From: Marixanthotalea marina
GTDB lineage: Bacteria > Bacteroidota > Bacteroidia > Flavobacteriales > Flavobacteriaceae
Assembly (NCBI GenBank): GCA_018883545.1
Contig: JAHLEH010000001.1
Location: 1,054,001-1,118,000, forward strand
Length of the DNA: 64,000 nucleotides
Direction of reading: 5' to 3'
The notes below the pieces were generated by a model that was not told where the DNA came from, ran no database searches, and saw only the letters and a list, made by a program, of their open reading frames with translations. This document shows positions 1 to 7,594 of the stretch, piece after piece. How positions within the stretch are numbered: the stretch's first letter is position 1; the number at the start of each line of letters is the position of its first letter. The position numbers were made by a program, and so were the translations under genes.

Positions 1-1
1 T

Positions 2-1249
2 ACAGCCGAGTTAGCTGCAGTTTCGTTGGGCAATAGTTTTATGTTTGTGGCCATGTCTTTAGGTATTGGTTTTTCAACGGCCATTACACCATTAATAGCT
101 GAGGCTGATTCGGAAGAAGATTTTGATAAAGGAAAGTTGGCTTTTAAGCACGGACTTTTTTTATGCAGTGTTTTGGGCGTTTTGTTGTTTTTAATAGTGT
201 TTTTTGCAAAGCCGCTAATGTATTTAATGGATCAGCCTAATGAGGTGGTTAAATTGGCAATGCCCTATTTAGATTTTGTGGCAGTTTCATTAATACCGCT
301 TGTAGTATTTCAAGGGTTTAAACAATTTAGTGATGGTCTTTCTTTAACACGTTATCCTATGTATGCTACCCTCATGGGAAACATAGTAAATGTGGTTTTA
401 AATTATTTATTGATTTTTGGAAAACTTGGATTTCCTGAACTTGGTATTGTTGGTGCAGCTTATGGTACATTGGCTTCTAGACTTATTATGGTTTGGTTTT
501 TATGGTGGGTTTTAAAACGCAAGGAAAAATCCAGGGATTTTGTAACTCATATCAAAATCTTTGTTTTGGAAAATAGAGTATTGAAAAAAATTCTGAATCT
601 TGGAGCACCAAGTGCCATGCAAATGTTTTTTGAGGTCGCCATTTTTACAGTGGCCATTTGGCTTAGTGGTCTGTTGGGTAAAAATCCGCAAGCGGCAAAC
701 CAAATTGCATTAAACCTATCGTCCATGACATTTATGGTTGCCACTGGGTTAAGTGTTGCAGCGATGATACGGGTTGGAAATCAAAAAGGATTACAGAATT
801 TCAAGGATTTAAGGCGTATAGCGTATTCTATTTTTTTGCAAGGCGTTATTTTGGCATTTGGCTTTGCGTTGTTTTTTTTTAGCCTGCACAATCATTTGCC
901 AAAATTGTATATGGATTTTGATGATGTAAAAAATTTAGCCGACAATACTGAAGTAATAAAAATAGCATCCAATTTATTGATAGCCGCTGCCATATTCCAA
1001 ATAAGCGATAGTGTACAGGTCATTTTTTTGGGGGCTTTAAGAGGGCTTCAAGATGTTAAAATACCAACACTAATTACCTTTGTTTCTTATTGGATTATTG
1101 GGTTTCCGGTGTCTTGGTTTTTAGGGAAGGAAGATGCCTATGGCAGTTTTGGCATTTGGCTTGGCTTACTGGCCGGATTATCATCGGCAGCTATTTTATT
1201 GTATATTCGATTTAATTTTTTAACTAAAAAGCTAATTTTGTCCAACTAA
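2..1249 (+). CDS. MATE family multidrug/Na+ antiporter, 5' truncated by window edge
   Basis: Multipass inner-membrane exporter of the MATE/NorM type, which uses a cation gradient to expel drugs or metabolites. The reading frame is open back to base 2 (it reads TAELAAVSLGNS before the first possible TTG start at 26), so the N-terminus lies outside the window. About 415 of the usual 450-460 residues are present. The visible protein has around ten hydrophobic segments in two homologous halves, with typical MATE phrases such as LGAPSAMQMFFEV and QVIFLGALRGLQDVKIPTLI. It is followed 10 bp later by a small acidic-protein gene and then a PAP2 gene, all on the same strand, probably one transcript. 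The substrate cannot be told from sequence. Confidence 0.9.
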   Translation, partial: TAELAAVSLGNSFMFVAMSLGIGFSTAITPLIAEADSEEDFDKGKLAFKHGLFLCSVLGVLLFLIVFFAKPLMYLMDQPNEVVKLAMPYLDFVAVSLIPLVVFQGFKQFSDGLSLTRYPMYATLMGNIVNVVLNYLLIFGKLGFPELGIVGAAYGTLASRLIMVWFLWWVLKRKEKSRDFVTHIKIFVLENRVLKKILNLGAPSAMQMFFEVAIFTVAIWLSGLLGKNPQAANQIALNLSSMTFMVATGLSVAAMIRVGNQKGLQNFKDLRRIAYSIFLQGVILAFGFALFFFSLHNHLPKLYMDFDDVKNLADNTEVIKIASNLLIAAAIFQISDSVQVIFLGALRGLQDVKIPTLITFVSYWIIGFPVSWFLGKEDAYGSFGIWLGLLAGLSSAAILLYIRFNFLTKKLILSN

Positions 1250-1259
1250 TAATTTTAAA

Positions 1260-1490
1260 ATGGCACTTCCAAAATTTATTCTCGGTGATAATTCCGAATA
1301 CCCCAATGCTATTTACGTAATCCATACAGAGTTTCCAAGATTTATTATTAACTTGGAAGATGATAACGTAGAATGGTTTGAGGATTTTGATGAAGACGAT
1401 GAAAATGAACTTGAAACAGAAACCGCCAATGCTATAAAACTGGCTACCGAGTTTTACGATAATGAAATCTCTAAATACGACGAAGAATAA
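1260..1490 (+). CDS. small acidic conserved hypothetical protein
   Basis: A 76-residue soluble protein with no signal peptide or membrane segment. The C-terminal half is very acidic (runs such as EDFDEDDENELETE), while the N-terminus is hydrophobic and beta-like (FILGDNSEYPNAIYVIHTEFPRFIINL). It starts with ATG 10 bp after the MATE gene and ends 8 bp before the PAP2 gene, so the three are probably co-transcribed. I do not recognise a characterised family. The tight spacing and normal codon use make it a real gene. No function is proposed. Confidence 0.8.
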   Translation: MALPKFILGDNSEYPNAIYVIHTEFPRFIINLEDDNVEWFEDFDEDDENELETETANAIKLATEFYDNEISKYDEE

Positions 1491-1498
1491 AAGCCTAA

Positions 1499-2071
1499 AT
1501 GATTGATAAACTCATAGAATACGACAGGGAGTTATTTCTTTACCTGAATAATTTAGGAACTGCTAATTGGGACCATTTCTGGTTGATAATTACAGATAAG
1601 CTCACTTTCATTCCTTTGTATGCTATTTTATTGTACCTGCTCTATAAAAAATATGGTTTAAAATCGTTACTTATTTTTGTTATTGTAGTTGCCTTAATGA
1701 TAACGTTTACAGATCAGGTAACCAATATGTTTAAACGCGGTTTTGCACGTCCCAGACCTTGTAGGGCAGAAGGTGTTATGGAATATGCCCGTTTTGTAGC
1801 AGAACGTTGCGGACTTTATGGTTTTTTCTCTGGGCATTCCTCAAATTCTATGGCAGCAGCCGTTTTTGCAGGACTGATGTTAAAACCTTATTATAAAAAG
1901 CTCATCTATATATTGGTGCTTTGGAGTTTGGTTGTAGCTTATAGTAGAATTTATGTAGGCGTGCATTACCCTTTGGATATTGTTTGCGGATTGGTTTTTG
2001 GAGTATTGGCAGGACTAATTTTTTATAAATTGGGCAAATACCTGATAAAAAAATATGTTAATCTGAATTGA
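1499..2071 (+). CDS. PAP2-family membrane phosphatase
   Basis: Integral-membrane phosphatase of the PAP2/undecaprenyl-pyrophosphatase type, 190 aa with about five membrane segments. All three signature motifs are visible: K-x6-RP (KRGFARPRP), SGH (FSGHSSNS) and SR-x5-H (SRIYVGVH). These contain the catalytic histidines and phosphate-binding arginines. Likely substrates are lipid phosphates or undecaprenyl pyrophosphate at the outer face of the inner membrane, but the precise one is not determined. It is the third gene of the leftmost + strand cluster. Its last 14 bases overlap the end of the convergent meaB gene. Confidence 0.9.
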   Translation: MIDKLIEYDRELFLYLNNLGTANWDHFWLIITDKLTFIPLYAILLYLLYKKYGLKSLLIFVIVVALMITFTDQVTNMFKRGFARPRPCRAEGVMEYARFVAERCGLYGFFSGHSSNSMAAAVFAGLMLKPYYKKLIYILVLWSLVVAYSRIYVGVHYPLDIVCGLVFGVLAGLIFYKLGKYLIKKYVNLN

Positions 2072-3143
2072 TTTTAAGATTGATTAAAAATTCAGCCGCA
2101 GCAAAAGCGGTGGTTTTATTGTCTTCAAGCAACTGCAATTGATTTTTGAGTTCCTTTTGAATGTGTTTGTTGTTAAAGAAATTGGCTTTCAGTTTATCTT
2201 CCAATGTTTGAAGAAACCAATATTTGTTTTGTTCTTGCCTTTTTAAATGGAAGTAATTATTTGCCGAAGTTACTTTAACATAGTCCTGAACCATTTTCCA
2301 AATAGGTGCAATCTCTTCATTGTTAATAGCACTGCAAGTGAAAACTTTTGGTTGCCATCCAGATTCTTTTTCAGGATAAAAATGAAGAATATTACTAAAT
2401 TCTGTTTTGGCCAATTTCGCTTTTTGAATATTGTCGCCGTCTGCTTTATTGATTACAATGGCATCGGCCAGCTCGATAATGCCACGTTTAATACCTTGTA
2501 GTTCGTCGCCCGCACCTACAATTTGTAATAACATAAAAAAATCGACCATGCTATGTACCGCGGTTTCATTTTGACCCACGCCAACAGTTTCAATAATAAT
2601 AATATCAAAACCCGCAGCTTCACATAGCAGAATAGTTTCTCTTGTCTTTTTCGCTACACCACCAAGAGAATCGCCACTTGGCGAAGGTCTTATAAACACA
2701 TTGTTGTTTTTGGCCAATTCTTGCATGCGTGTTTTATCGCCCAAAATACTTCCTTTGCTTATAGTGCTAGTGGGGTCGATTGTAAGAATGGCAATGCGTT
2801 TGTTTTGTAATAATAAATGTTTTCCAAACGCCTCGATAAAGGTGCTTTTTCCAGCTCCGGGAATTCCAGAAATGCCAATACGAAGTGATTTGTTGGCGTG
2901 AGGTAAACAATGTTGAATGATGGCGTTTGCTGTATTGAAATGTTTTTTGTTTTTGCTCTCTACAAGCGTTATGGCTTTGCTTAACGCCGTAATGCTTTTA
3001 TTTAAAATAGCGTTTGCTAAACTAATGGCATCAAACTTCTTTTCTCTTTTGGACTTTAATTTTGAAATAGATTCAACATTGGTAACTCCTTCTTCAGAAG
3101 TACCTTTATCTGTGTTTAATACCGATTTTTTATGTTTAGCCAC
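2058..3143 (-). CDS. meaB: methylmalonyl-CoA mutase-associated GTPase MeaB
   Basis: G3E-type P-loop GTPase that chaperones and protects adenosylcobalamin-dependent methylmalonyl-CoA mutase. The Walker A motif is GIPGAGKST (around residue 93). It is followed by the MeaB-typical ILTIDPTS, DIIIIETVGVGQNE and an NKADGDN base-recognition motif. The 361 aa include a lysine-rich N-terminal extension of about 35 residues. The start is a GTG (GTG GCT AAA CAT). No ATG occurs before the G domain, so the exact start within the extension is uncertain. The mutase genes are not in this window. Its 3' end overlaps the PAP2 gene by 14 bp, an economical convergent arrangement. Confidence 0.9.
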   Translation of the reverse strand: MAKHKKSVLNTDKGTSEEGVTNVESISKLKSKREKKFDAISLANAILNKSITALSKAITLVESKNKKHFNTANAIIQHCLPHANKSLRIGISGIPGAGKSTFIEAFGKHLLLQNKRIAILTIDPTSTISKGSILGDKTRMQELAKNNNVFIRPSPSGDSLGGVAKKTRETILLCEAAGFDIIIIETVGVGQNETAVHSMVDFFMLLQIVGAGDELQGIKRGIIELADAIVINKADGDNIQKAKLAKTEFSNILHFYPEKESGWQPKVFTCSAINNEEIAPIWKMVQDYVKVTSANNYFHLKRQEQNKYWFLQTLEDKLKANFFNNKHIQKELKNQLQLLEDNKTTAFAAAEFLINLKINSD

Positions 3144-3198
3144 AAATACAAGAGCGTTTCAGTAAATTTAGTGATTCTTCTTGTTTGGTATAGGACTT

Positions 3199-3759
3199 TT
3201 ATTGGTTTTCTTCAGGGATAGCTTCCATAGGCACTTCTACTTTCACGTCGTCCCAAGCCATGGTTAAAGCTAAATCTCCAACAGAGTTGTCAAAACTTAT
3301 GGTAAACTGTTCTACGGTTTTATCTAATTCTTCAACCGGAACTTCAAGGTCAACCACATCGTAGTTGGGATCCCAATAGGGTTTCATTTCAGGATCAACG
3401 CCCCAAGGGTACTGTTTAGAGTTAAAAATTACTTTCCATACCGAGTCTTTTGGCACAGTCCATAACGTGTATTTTCCAGCAGGTAGGGAAGCATTTCCTA
3501 TTTCAAGAGGGATATTGGTTTCAAAAGTAGTAGCTTCATTGGCTCCAGTTCGCCATACTTGATTAAGAGGCACTAAGCCCCCAAAGATTTCACGTCCTTT
3601 TTTGGAAGGTCTGTTATAAACTACTTTTAACTTTAAATCATTTAATTCAAACTTTACAGTGTCTTTGGGACTTGCACGTTGATTTAAAATTGAATAAACA
3701 AATAACCCCAAGGCAATTATCAATAAAAAAAGTAAGAGGCGTTTTAAAAAAGAGTTCAT
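3199..3759 (-). CDS. DUF2911 domain protein, membrane-anchored or secreted
   Basis: A 186-residue protein with an N-terminal hydrophobic segment (about residues 7-26, LLLFLLIIALGLFVYSIL) that acts as signal or anchor. It is followed by the DUF2911 domain common in Bacteroidota (RTGANEATTFETN, LPAGKYTLWTVP, NPWGVDPEM-like stretch). The function of DUF2911 is unknown. The chosen start is the ATG at 3759; a TTG two codons upstream is less likely. The gene stands alone between meaB and a divergent ECF sigma operon. The protein is probably exposed in the periplasm. Confidence 0.8.
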   Translation of the reverse strand: MNSFLKRLLLFLLIIALGLFVYSILNQRASPKDTVKFELNDLKLKVVYNRPSKKGREIFGGLVPLNQVWRTGANEATTFETNIPLEIGNASLPAGKYTLWTVPKDSVWKVIFNSKQYPWGVDPEMKPYWDPNYDVVDLEVPVEELDKTVEQFTISFDNSVGDLALTMAWDDVKVEVPMEAIPEENQ

Positions 3760-3871
3760 AGACAAATTTTTTTTTGCGAGCTAAAGATACTTTAAAAAGT
3801 TCTGAATTTTAAAATGCAAACGTTGAATTCTTTAGTTTTGATATATTAAGATAAAAAAAAATCTATTTTTT

Positions 3872-3897
3872 GCAACATACGCTTTTTTATATCGTCT
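3872..3897 (+). promoter_or_regulatory. putative ECF-type promoter of the first sigma operon
   Basis: GCAAC at 3872-3876 and CGTCT at 3893-3897 are separated by 16 bp, 38 bp before the sigma start codon. AAC in the -35 and CGT in the -10 box are the general hallmarks of ECF-sigma promoters. The same pair (GCAAC, 17 bp, CGTCT) precedes the second ECF operon at 12141-12167. This is the pattern expected for autoregulated ECF genes. Confidence 0.65.
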
Positions 3898-3935
3898 TTA
3901 GAATGAACTAACCGAAAACCAAAAGTAAGGCCAGC

Positions 3936-4487
3936 ATGTTTCAGGTTGACATTATTGAAAAATGTAAACAAAACAATCGACAAGCACAATTGCAGTTATA
4001 CAACCAGTACTGCAACGGGATGTATATTGTTGCCAAACGATTTTTGAAAGATGATGCCGATGCCGAAGATGTGGTGCAGGAAGCTTTTATAAAAGCTTTT
4101 ACAAAACTGCATCAATACAAAGCAGAAGTTACTTTTGGGGCTTGGTTAAAACGTATTGTTATCAATAAAAGTATCGACTTTTTAAAATCCAAAAAACAAG
4201 AAAAGGTTTCTTTGGAAGAGGTGCACCTAAAAGTTGTTGATGCTCCCATAGATGACAAATGGTTGGTAGAGGATAATATTACTATTAACGATGTAAAAAA
4301 AGCAATTGAGGAATTGCCCGAAACGTATCAGTATGTAGTAATGCTTTACTTAATTGAGGGCTACGATCACCAAGAGATTTCAGAAATTTTAAATATTACC
4401 GAGGTGGCCTCACGTACCCAATTATCTAGGGGTAAAGTAAAACTACAGGAACTTTTAACATTAAAAAAATATGGCACGAGACATTAG
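3936..4487 (+). CDS. ECF-family RNA polymerase sigma factor
   Basis: Sigma-70 family factor of the extracytoplasmic function type, 183 aa, containing only regions 2 and 4. Region 2 (about residues 15-85) carries DAEDVVQEAFIKAFTKL and the WLKRIVINKSIDFLKSKK DNA-melting/recognition stretch. Region 4 (about 125-178) carries LPETYQYVVMLYLIEGYDHQEISEILNITEVASRTQLSRG, a typical helix-turn-helix. The stop codon overlaps the next gene (anti-sigma-like) by 17 bp, indicating translational coupling. An ECF-like promoter lies 38 bp upstream, which suggests autoregulation. Confidence 0.92.
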   Translation: MFQVDIIEKCKQNNRQAQLQLYNQYCNGMYIVAKRFLKDDADAEDVVQEAFIKAFTKLHQYKAEVTFGAWLKRIVINKSIDFLKSKKQEKVSLEEVHLKVVDAPIDDKWLVEDNITINDVKKAIEELPETYQYVVMLYLIEGYDHQEISEILNITEVASRTQLSRGKVKLQELLTLKKYGTRH

Positions 4488-5034
4488 AGATTTATTTAAG
4501 GATGAAGCTTTTAAGCAAGAGCCTATGCCAAAAAATCATGAAGAACGATTTTTAAAGAAGTTAGATGCTGCTTTTCCGGAAGCTAAATCATCTAAAACCA
4601 ATTGGTTTAGGGTTGCTGCTAGTATTGTAGTGCTTTTGGGACTGAGTTTTGGAGCCTATAATTATTTTAATTCAAATGAAGCAACTTCTGAAACAATAGC
4701 TACAACGAAACCTGAAAAAATAAAAACGTTAGGTGATGTGTCTCCTGGATTAAAAAAGGTAGAAGATTATTATTTGGCCAGTATCAATTTAGAGTTGTCC
4801 AAGGTAACTTACACGCCAGAAACCAAAGATTTATTTGATGGTTATTTGAAGCAGTTAGAAGATTTAAATAACGAATACGAACGTTTGTCGGTAGAACTTA
4901 CCGAAAATGGCCCAAATGAGTTAACGGTAAATGCTTTGATAGATAATTTAAAATACCGATTAAATCTTTTATATCGTTTACGGGAACAATTAGAATCCTT
5001 GAATGCCGATGAAAATGCATCACAATCCATTTAA
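4471..5034 (+). CDS. putative membrane anti-sigma factor
   Basis: A 187-residue protein with a cytoplasmic N-terminus (about 1-44), one transmembrane helix (about 46-66, FRVAASIVVLLGLSFGAYNYF) and an extracytoplasmic part rich in helix (KVEDYYLASINLELSKV ... RLNLLYRLREQLESL). This topology, plus the 17-bp overlap with the sigma gene, is that of an anti-sigma factor that holds the sigma at the membrane. No zinc-binding ZAS motif (HxxxCxxC) is visible, so the fold of the inhibitor domain is not recognised. The role is inferred from position and topology. Confidence 0.65.
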   Translation: MARDIRDLFKDEAFKQEPMPKNHEERFLKKLDAAFPEAKSSKTNWFRVAASIVVLLGLSFGAYNYFNSNEATSETIATTKPEKIKTLGDVSPGLKKVEDYYLASINLELSKVTYTPETKDLFDGYLKQLEDLNNEYERLSVELTENGPNELTVNALIDNLKYRLNLLYRLREQLESLNADENASQSI

Positions 5035-5046
5035 AAAATCAAAAAA

Positions 5047-6474
5047 ATGAACAGTAAAAAAATAAAACACATGTTATTCGTACTAAGCTTCTTTATAGCA
5101 GGAAGTTTGGTGGCACAACAAAAATTAACAAAAGTATCCCAGTCTATAGATGTAAACAAAGATGTTACCATCGATTTAAACACAAGCTATTGCAATATAG
5201 TATTTGATACTTGGAATAAGAACACCGTAGAGATAGAAGCTTACATAGAAGGTGAAAAGCTCTCTAAGGAAGAATTGCAAAAAGCATTGGAGAACTGGAA
5301 AGTCGATGTAGGTGCAACTTTAAGTGAAGTTGTTATAACTACCAGTGGCAGTTCCCCTAGTACTTGGGCTTACCGTGTAGCGGGCGATCATGATGATGTA
5401 AACATTATTTTAGAAGAATTAAAGTTGGAACTGGCAGATGCGCCCGAAATACATTTCGGGTATAATTTAGAAATACCAGATGTGCCTGTGCCTCCAATTC
5501 CAGAATTACCTGAATTACCAGAAGGCATCCATAATATGCAATTTGATTATGAGGCCTATAAAAAAGATGGTGATAAGTATATGGAAAAATGGACCAAACA
5601 ATTTGATAAAGGTTTTGGTAAAGAGTATGCAGAGAAAATGAAAGCGTGGAGCAAGAAATTTACCGAGGAATGGGAAGGTAAATACGCCAAACAACATGAG
5701 GAATGGGGCAAGCGTTTTGCTGACCAAAGAGAAGCCATGCAGGAGCAAAGGGAGGCCCATCGTGAACACATTATTGTAATACGGGAGGAGTTACGAGAAG
5801 AAAGGGAAAAAATGGCAGAAGAGCGAAAGAAGTTAGCAGATGAAAGGCGTGTTATTGTAAAAAAAATGGTTAACAAAGAAACCTCGAATTCCAATGTTAA
5901 GAAAACTATCAAAATAAAAATGCCTAAGGGAGCCAAATTAAAATTGAACGTGAAGCATGGGGAGTTAGAGTTGGCGTCAGCAATAGATAATCTTAAAGCA
6001 GATTTAGCATACACTAAATTAATAGCCAATAGCATTAACGGGAGTAAAACTTCCGTTAATGCTTCTTATTCACCAATTCAAGTTTCTAATTGGAATATGG
6101 GTGAACTAACCTTGAATTTTGTTAAAGATGCTGAGCTGAAAAATGTAAAGCGCTTGGTGCTAACCTCAAGTTCCTCAAACTTAATAATAGATAATTTAAT
6201 AGATAATGCTATTATAGATGGCAATATAGGCGATCTTAAAATCTTAAAAATTGATGATGCATTCAGTAACCTAAATGTTATTTTACAGAATTCTAATGCT
6301 ACGATTTCACTTCCTAAAGTGGATTATAATTTTCAGTACAAAGGCACGCGGTCGCGTTTAAAACACCCTAAAAAAACATCTAAAGATGATGTTTCAAACT
6401 TCACAACAAATAATCCTGAAACCAACAAAACCATTGTTGTAAATGCAAAGTACAGCACGGTAAATATGGAATAA
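5047..6474 (+). CDS. secreted DUF4097-like protein with long charged coiled coil
   Basis: A 475-residue exported protein with a signal peptide to about residue 24 (ending SLVAQQ). The part after it is beta-rich, followed by a proline-rich linker (about 150-160, PPIPELPELPEG). Next is a very charged helical/coiled-coil block (about 180-278, many EE, KK and RE pairs). The C-terminal region (about 285-475) has repeating short strands (LKADLAYTKL, LVLTSSSSNLIIDNL, KILKIDDAFSNLNVIL) resembling DUF4097/adhesin-type beta-helices. It starts 12 bp after the anti-sigma gene and ends its operon. It may be the sensed or regulated envelope component of the ECF system, but that is inference. Confidence 0.7.
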   Translation: MNSKKIKHMLFVLSFFIAGSLVAQQKLTKVSQSIDVNKDVTIDLNTSYCNIVFDTWNKNTVEIEAYIEGEKLSKEELQKALENWKVDVGATLSEVVITTSGSSPSTWAYRVAGDHDDVNIILEELKLELADAPEIHFGYNLEIPDVPVPPIPELPELPEGIHNMQFDYEAYKKDGDKYMEKWTKQFDKGFGKEYAEKMKAWSKKFTEEWEGKYAKQHEEWGKRFADQREAMQEQREAHREHIIVIREELREEREKMAEERKKLADERRVIVKKMVNKETSNSNVKKTIKIKMPKGAKLKLNVKHGELELASAIDNLKADLAYTKLIANSINGSKTSVNASYSPIQVSNWNMGELTLNFVKDAELKNVKRLVLTSSSSNLIIDNLIDNAIIDGNIGDLKILKIDDAFSNLNVILQNSNATISLPKVDYNFQYKGTRSRLKHPKKTSKDDVSNFTTNNPETNKTIVVNAKYSTVNME

Positions 6475-6486
6475 TCTTTTAGAGCT

Positions 6487-7098
6487 TTAATCACTCAATT
6501 TTTCTTCATATTCAGGACAGTCCAACCGAATTTCCCGCTTTAGTAGTTCCTTTTGAAGTAAATTGCAATAATGGGTTTCTTGATTTTTTTGATAGAATTT
6601 ACAACCGTAACACGTGCGTTGGACATTTAATATGCCGTTACGATTTAATTTATATATAAGTTGGCTTAAGGTTTCAAATAAGCTTTCTTGTTCTGCTTCT
6701 GAAAAACTGTTTACATGTTTTTTTAATGGATTGGAAAAATCGTAGGTTTTAGAAACAATCTCAATGCCCAAATTGGAAAGTGTTATCGAATAGCTACGGC
6801 TATCGATGGGCGAAAAGTTTTTTATAATAAGCTCTTTTTTTTCTAAAATTCTAATGGCATCACTTATGGTTGGTTTGGTTACGTTAAATTCTTTAGCCAA
6901 ATGACTCACGTTGCACAAACCTTCTTTATGAAATGCTATAAAAATGAGTATTTGAATTTGTATGGGGCTCAGGCCTATTAATTTAGCTTTATCCCATAAC
7001 AAGATTTTGAATACTTCCGAAATACGTTCTAACCCCGCAACAATTTTATTGGAGATTTCTTTTTCTTGTGCTTCTGGATTAAAAGTGCTTTTTTTCAT
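6487..7098 (-). CDS. MarR-type transcriptional regulator with C-terminal Cys cluster
   Basis: Winged-helix regulator, 203 aa from the ATG at 7098. The frame stays open to 7170, but that would translate through a 26-bp palindrome and is unlikely. The winged helix lies at about residues 40-110 (IGLSPIQIQILIFIAFHKEGLCNVSHLAKEFNVTKPTISDAIRILEKKELI). The C-terminus is unusual: C163-x2-C166, C178 and C194 (RTCYGCKFYQ, HYCNLL, LDCPEYE), a plausible metal, Fe-S or thiol switch. The neighbour on the same strand is a CxxC glutaredoxin-like gene. Each gene has a TATATTTG -7 element with a TAGGAATCCTA-like operator at the same distance. Redox or metal sensing and autoregulation are inferred. Confidence 0.85.
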   Translation of the reverse strand: MKKSTFNPEAQEKEISNKIVAGLERISEVFKILLWDKAKLIGLSPIQIQILIFIAFHKEGLCNVSHLAKEFNVTKPTISDAIRILEKKELIIKNFSPIDSRSYSITLSNLGIEIVSKTYDFSNPLKKHVNSFSEAEQESLFETLSQLIYKLNRNGILNVQRTCYGCKFYQKNQETHYCNLLQKELLKREIRLDCPEYEEKLSD

Positions 7099-7103
7099 AA
7101 AAA

Positions 7104-7129
7104 TGCCTGTTGGGATATCCCAACAGGCA
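7104..7129 (-). promoter_or_regulatory. 26-bp perfect palindrome in the marR leader (hairpin/attenuator candidate)
   Basis: Bases 7104-7116 and 7117-7129 are exact reverse complements (arms TGCCTGTTGGGAT and ATCCCAACAGGCA). In the marR mRNA this would form a GC-containing hairpin followed directly by UUUUU and then the AUG at 7098. That is the shape of an intrinsic terminator abutting a start codon. It could attenuate read-through from the upstream glutaredoxin-like gene, block ribosome access, or be a dimeric protein operator. Confidence 0.7.
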
Positions 7130-7132
7130 AAG

Positions 7133-7145
7133 TTAGTAATCCTAA
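7133..7145 (-). promoter_or_regulatory. candidate MarR operator, site A (weak)
   Basis: TTAGTAATCCTAA, an imperfect inverted repeat related to sites B and C. It lies downstream of the marR -7 elements (TATATTTG at 7175-7168 and TATTTTTG at 7158-7151), so a bound protein here could act as a roadblock. Confidence 0.4.
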
Positions 7146-7167
7146 TTAAACAAAAATATTTTATTAT

Positions 7168-7189
7168 CAAATATAAATAGGAATCCTAA
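7168..7189 (-). promoter_or_regulatory. marR promoter with operator site B
   Basis: On the - strand, TATATTTG (7175-7168) matches the Bacteroidota -7 consensus TAnnTTTG. An 11-bp inverted repeat TAGGAATCCTA (7178-7188) sits just upstream. The operator centre lies 8 bp from the -7 box, the same geometry as at site C before the glutaredoxin-like gene. Confidence 0.6.
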
Positions 7190-7206
7190 CAATTAAAAAC
7201 AAAAAA

Positions 7207-7440
7207 TTACCCTTTTACATCGGCCATGGATGCACCGAAGTTTATGTGTAATGTGTTTCCATTTGGTGTAACCAATGCGGGTACTGATTTTACACCTGCT
7301 TTTTCGGCTTCACTAATTCTTGTACGGTTTTCGCCAATGTTAACAATTTCAACATTTTGTTCGCCAACCAAATTGATTATGTCGTGTTCAGCACTCACGC
7401 AAACAGGACATCCAGCATGATAAAAAATTGATTTACTCAT
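7207..7440 (-). CDS. glutaredoxin/thioredoxin-like small redox protein
   Basis: A 77-residue thioredoxin-fold protein. The N-terminal strand is followed by the active-site motif C-P-V-C (FYHAGCPVCVSAEHDI, Cys11 and Cys14). The cis-proline segment is KSVPALVTPNG (around residue 54). It is short for the family but contains the complete beta-alpha-beta plus beta-beta-alpha core. It is cytoplasmic, with no signal peptide. The gene is upstream of and co-directional with the marR gene (109 bp apart), and both are preceded by the same operator/-7 arrangement, so it is probably the main target of that regulator. It may reduce disulfides or modulate the regulator's own cysteines (inference). Confidence 0.8.
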   Translation of the reverse strand: MSKSIFYHAGCPVCVSAEHDIINLVGEQNVEIVNIGENRTRISEAEKAGVKSVPALVTPNGNTLHINFGASMADVKG

Positions 7441-7474
7441 ATTTTACGTTTTTAATTAATGCAGTATTGCAATA

Positions 7475-7500
7475 CAAATATAGTAAGGAATCCTAACTAT
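7475..7500 (-). promoter_or_regulatory. promoter of the glutaredoxin-like gene with operator site C
   Basis: TATATTTG (7482-7475, - strand) is a -7 element. Overlapping its upstream side is a 21-bp inverted repeat (7480-7500, core AAGGAATCCT, arms ATAGT/ACTAT) centred at 7490 with only one mismatched pair. This is the best of the three copies. Its position over the promoter spacer is that of a repressor site. Confidence 0.65.
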
Positions 7501-7594
7501 AAAAAATAATTTTAATATTTTAATTAAAAGAGGAGTACAGATTTATAAATAATATGCTTTTTTGTGAATAATGAGTAGGTGGTCTTTAAATGAC

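Noticed and set aside
2247-3165. Several + strand open frames opposite meaB
   Set aside because: Shadow frames of a well-recognised gene, without protein-like composition.
5443-5460. Short inverted repeat (CCCGAAAT/ATTTCGGG)
   Set aside because: It lies within the coding sequence of the secreted coiled-coil protein and has no T run; likely chance.
6029-6062. Inverted repeat ATTAACGGGA/TTCCGTTAAT
   Set aside because: Inside the same coding sequence, imperfect, no sign of regulatory use.
7099-7170. Longer marR frame starting at 7170
   Set aside because: It would encode the palindrome and operator region and has no support; the ATG at 7098 gives a normal MarR N-terminus.
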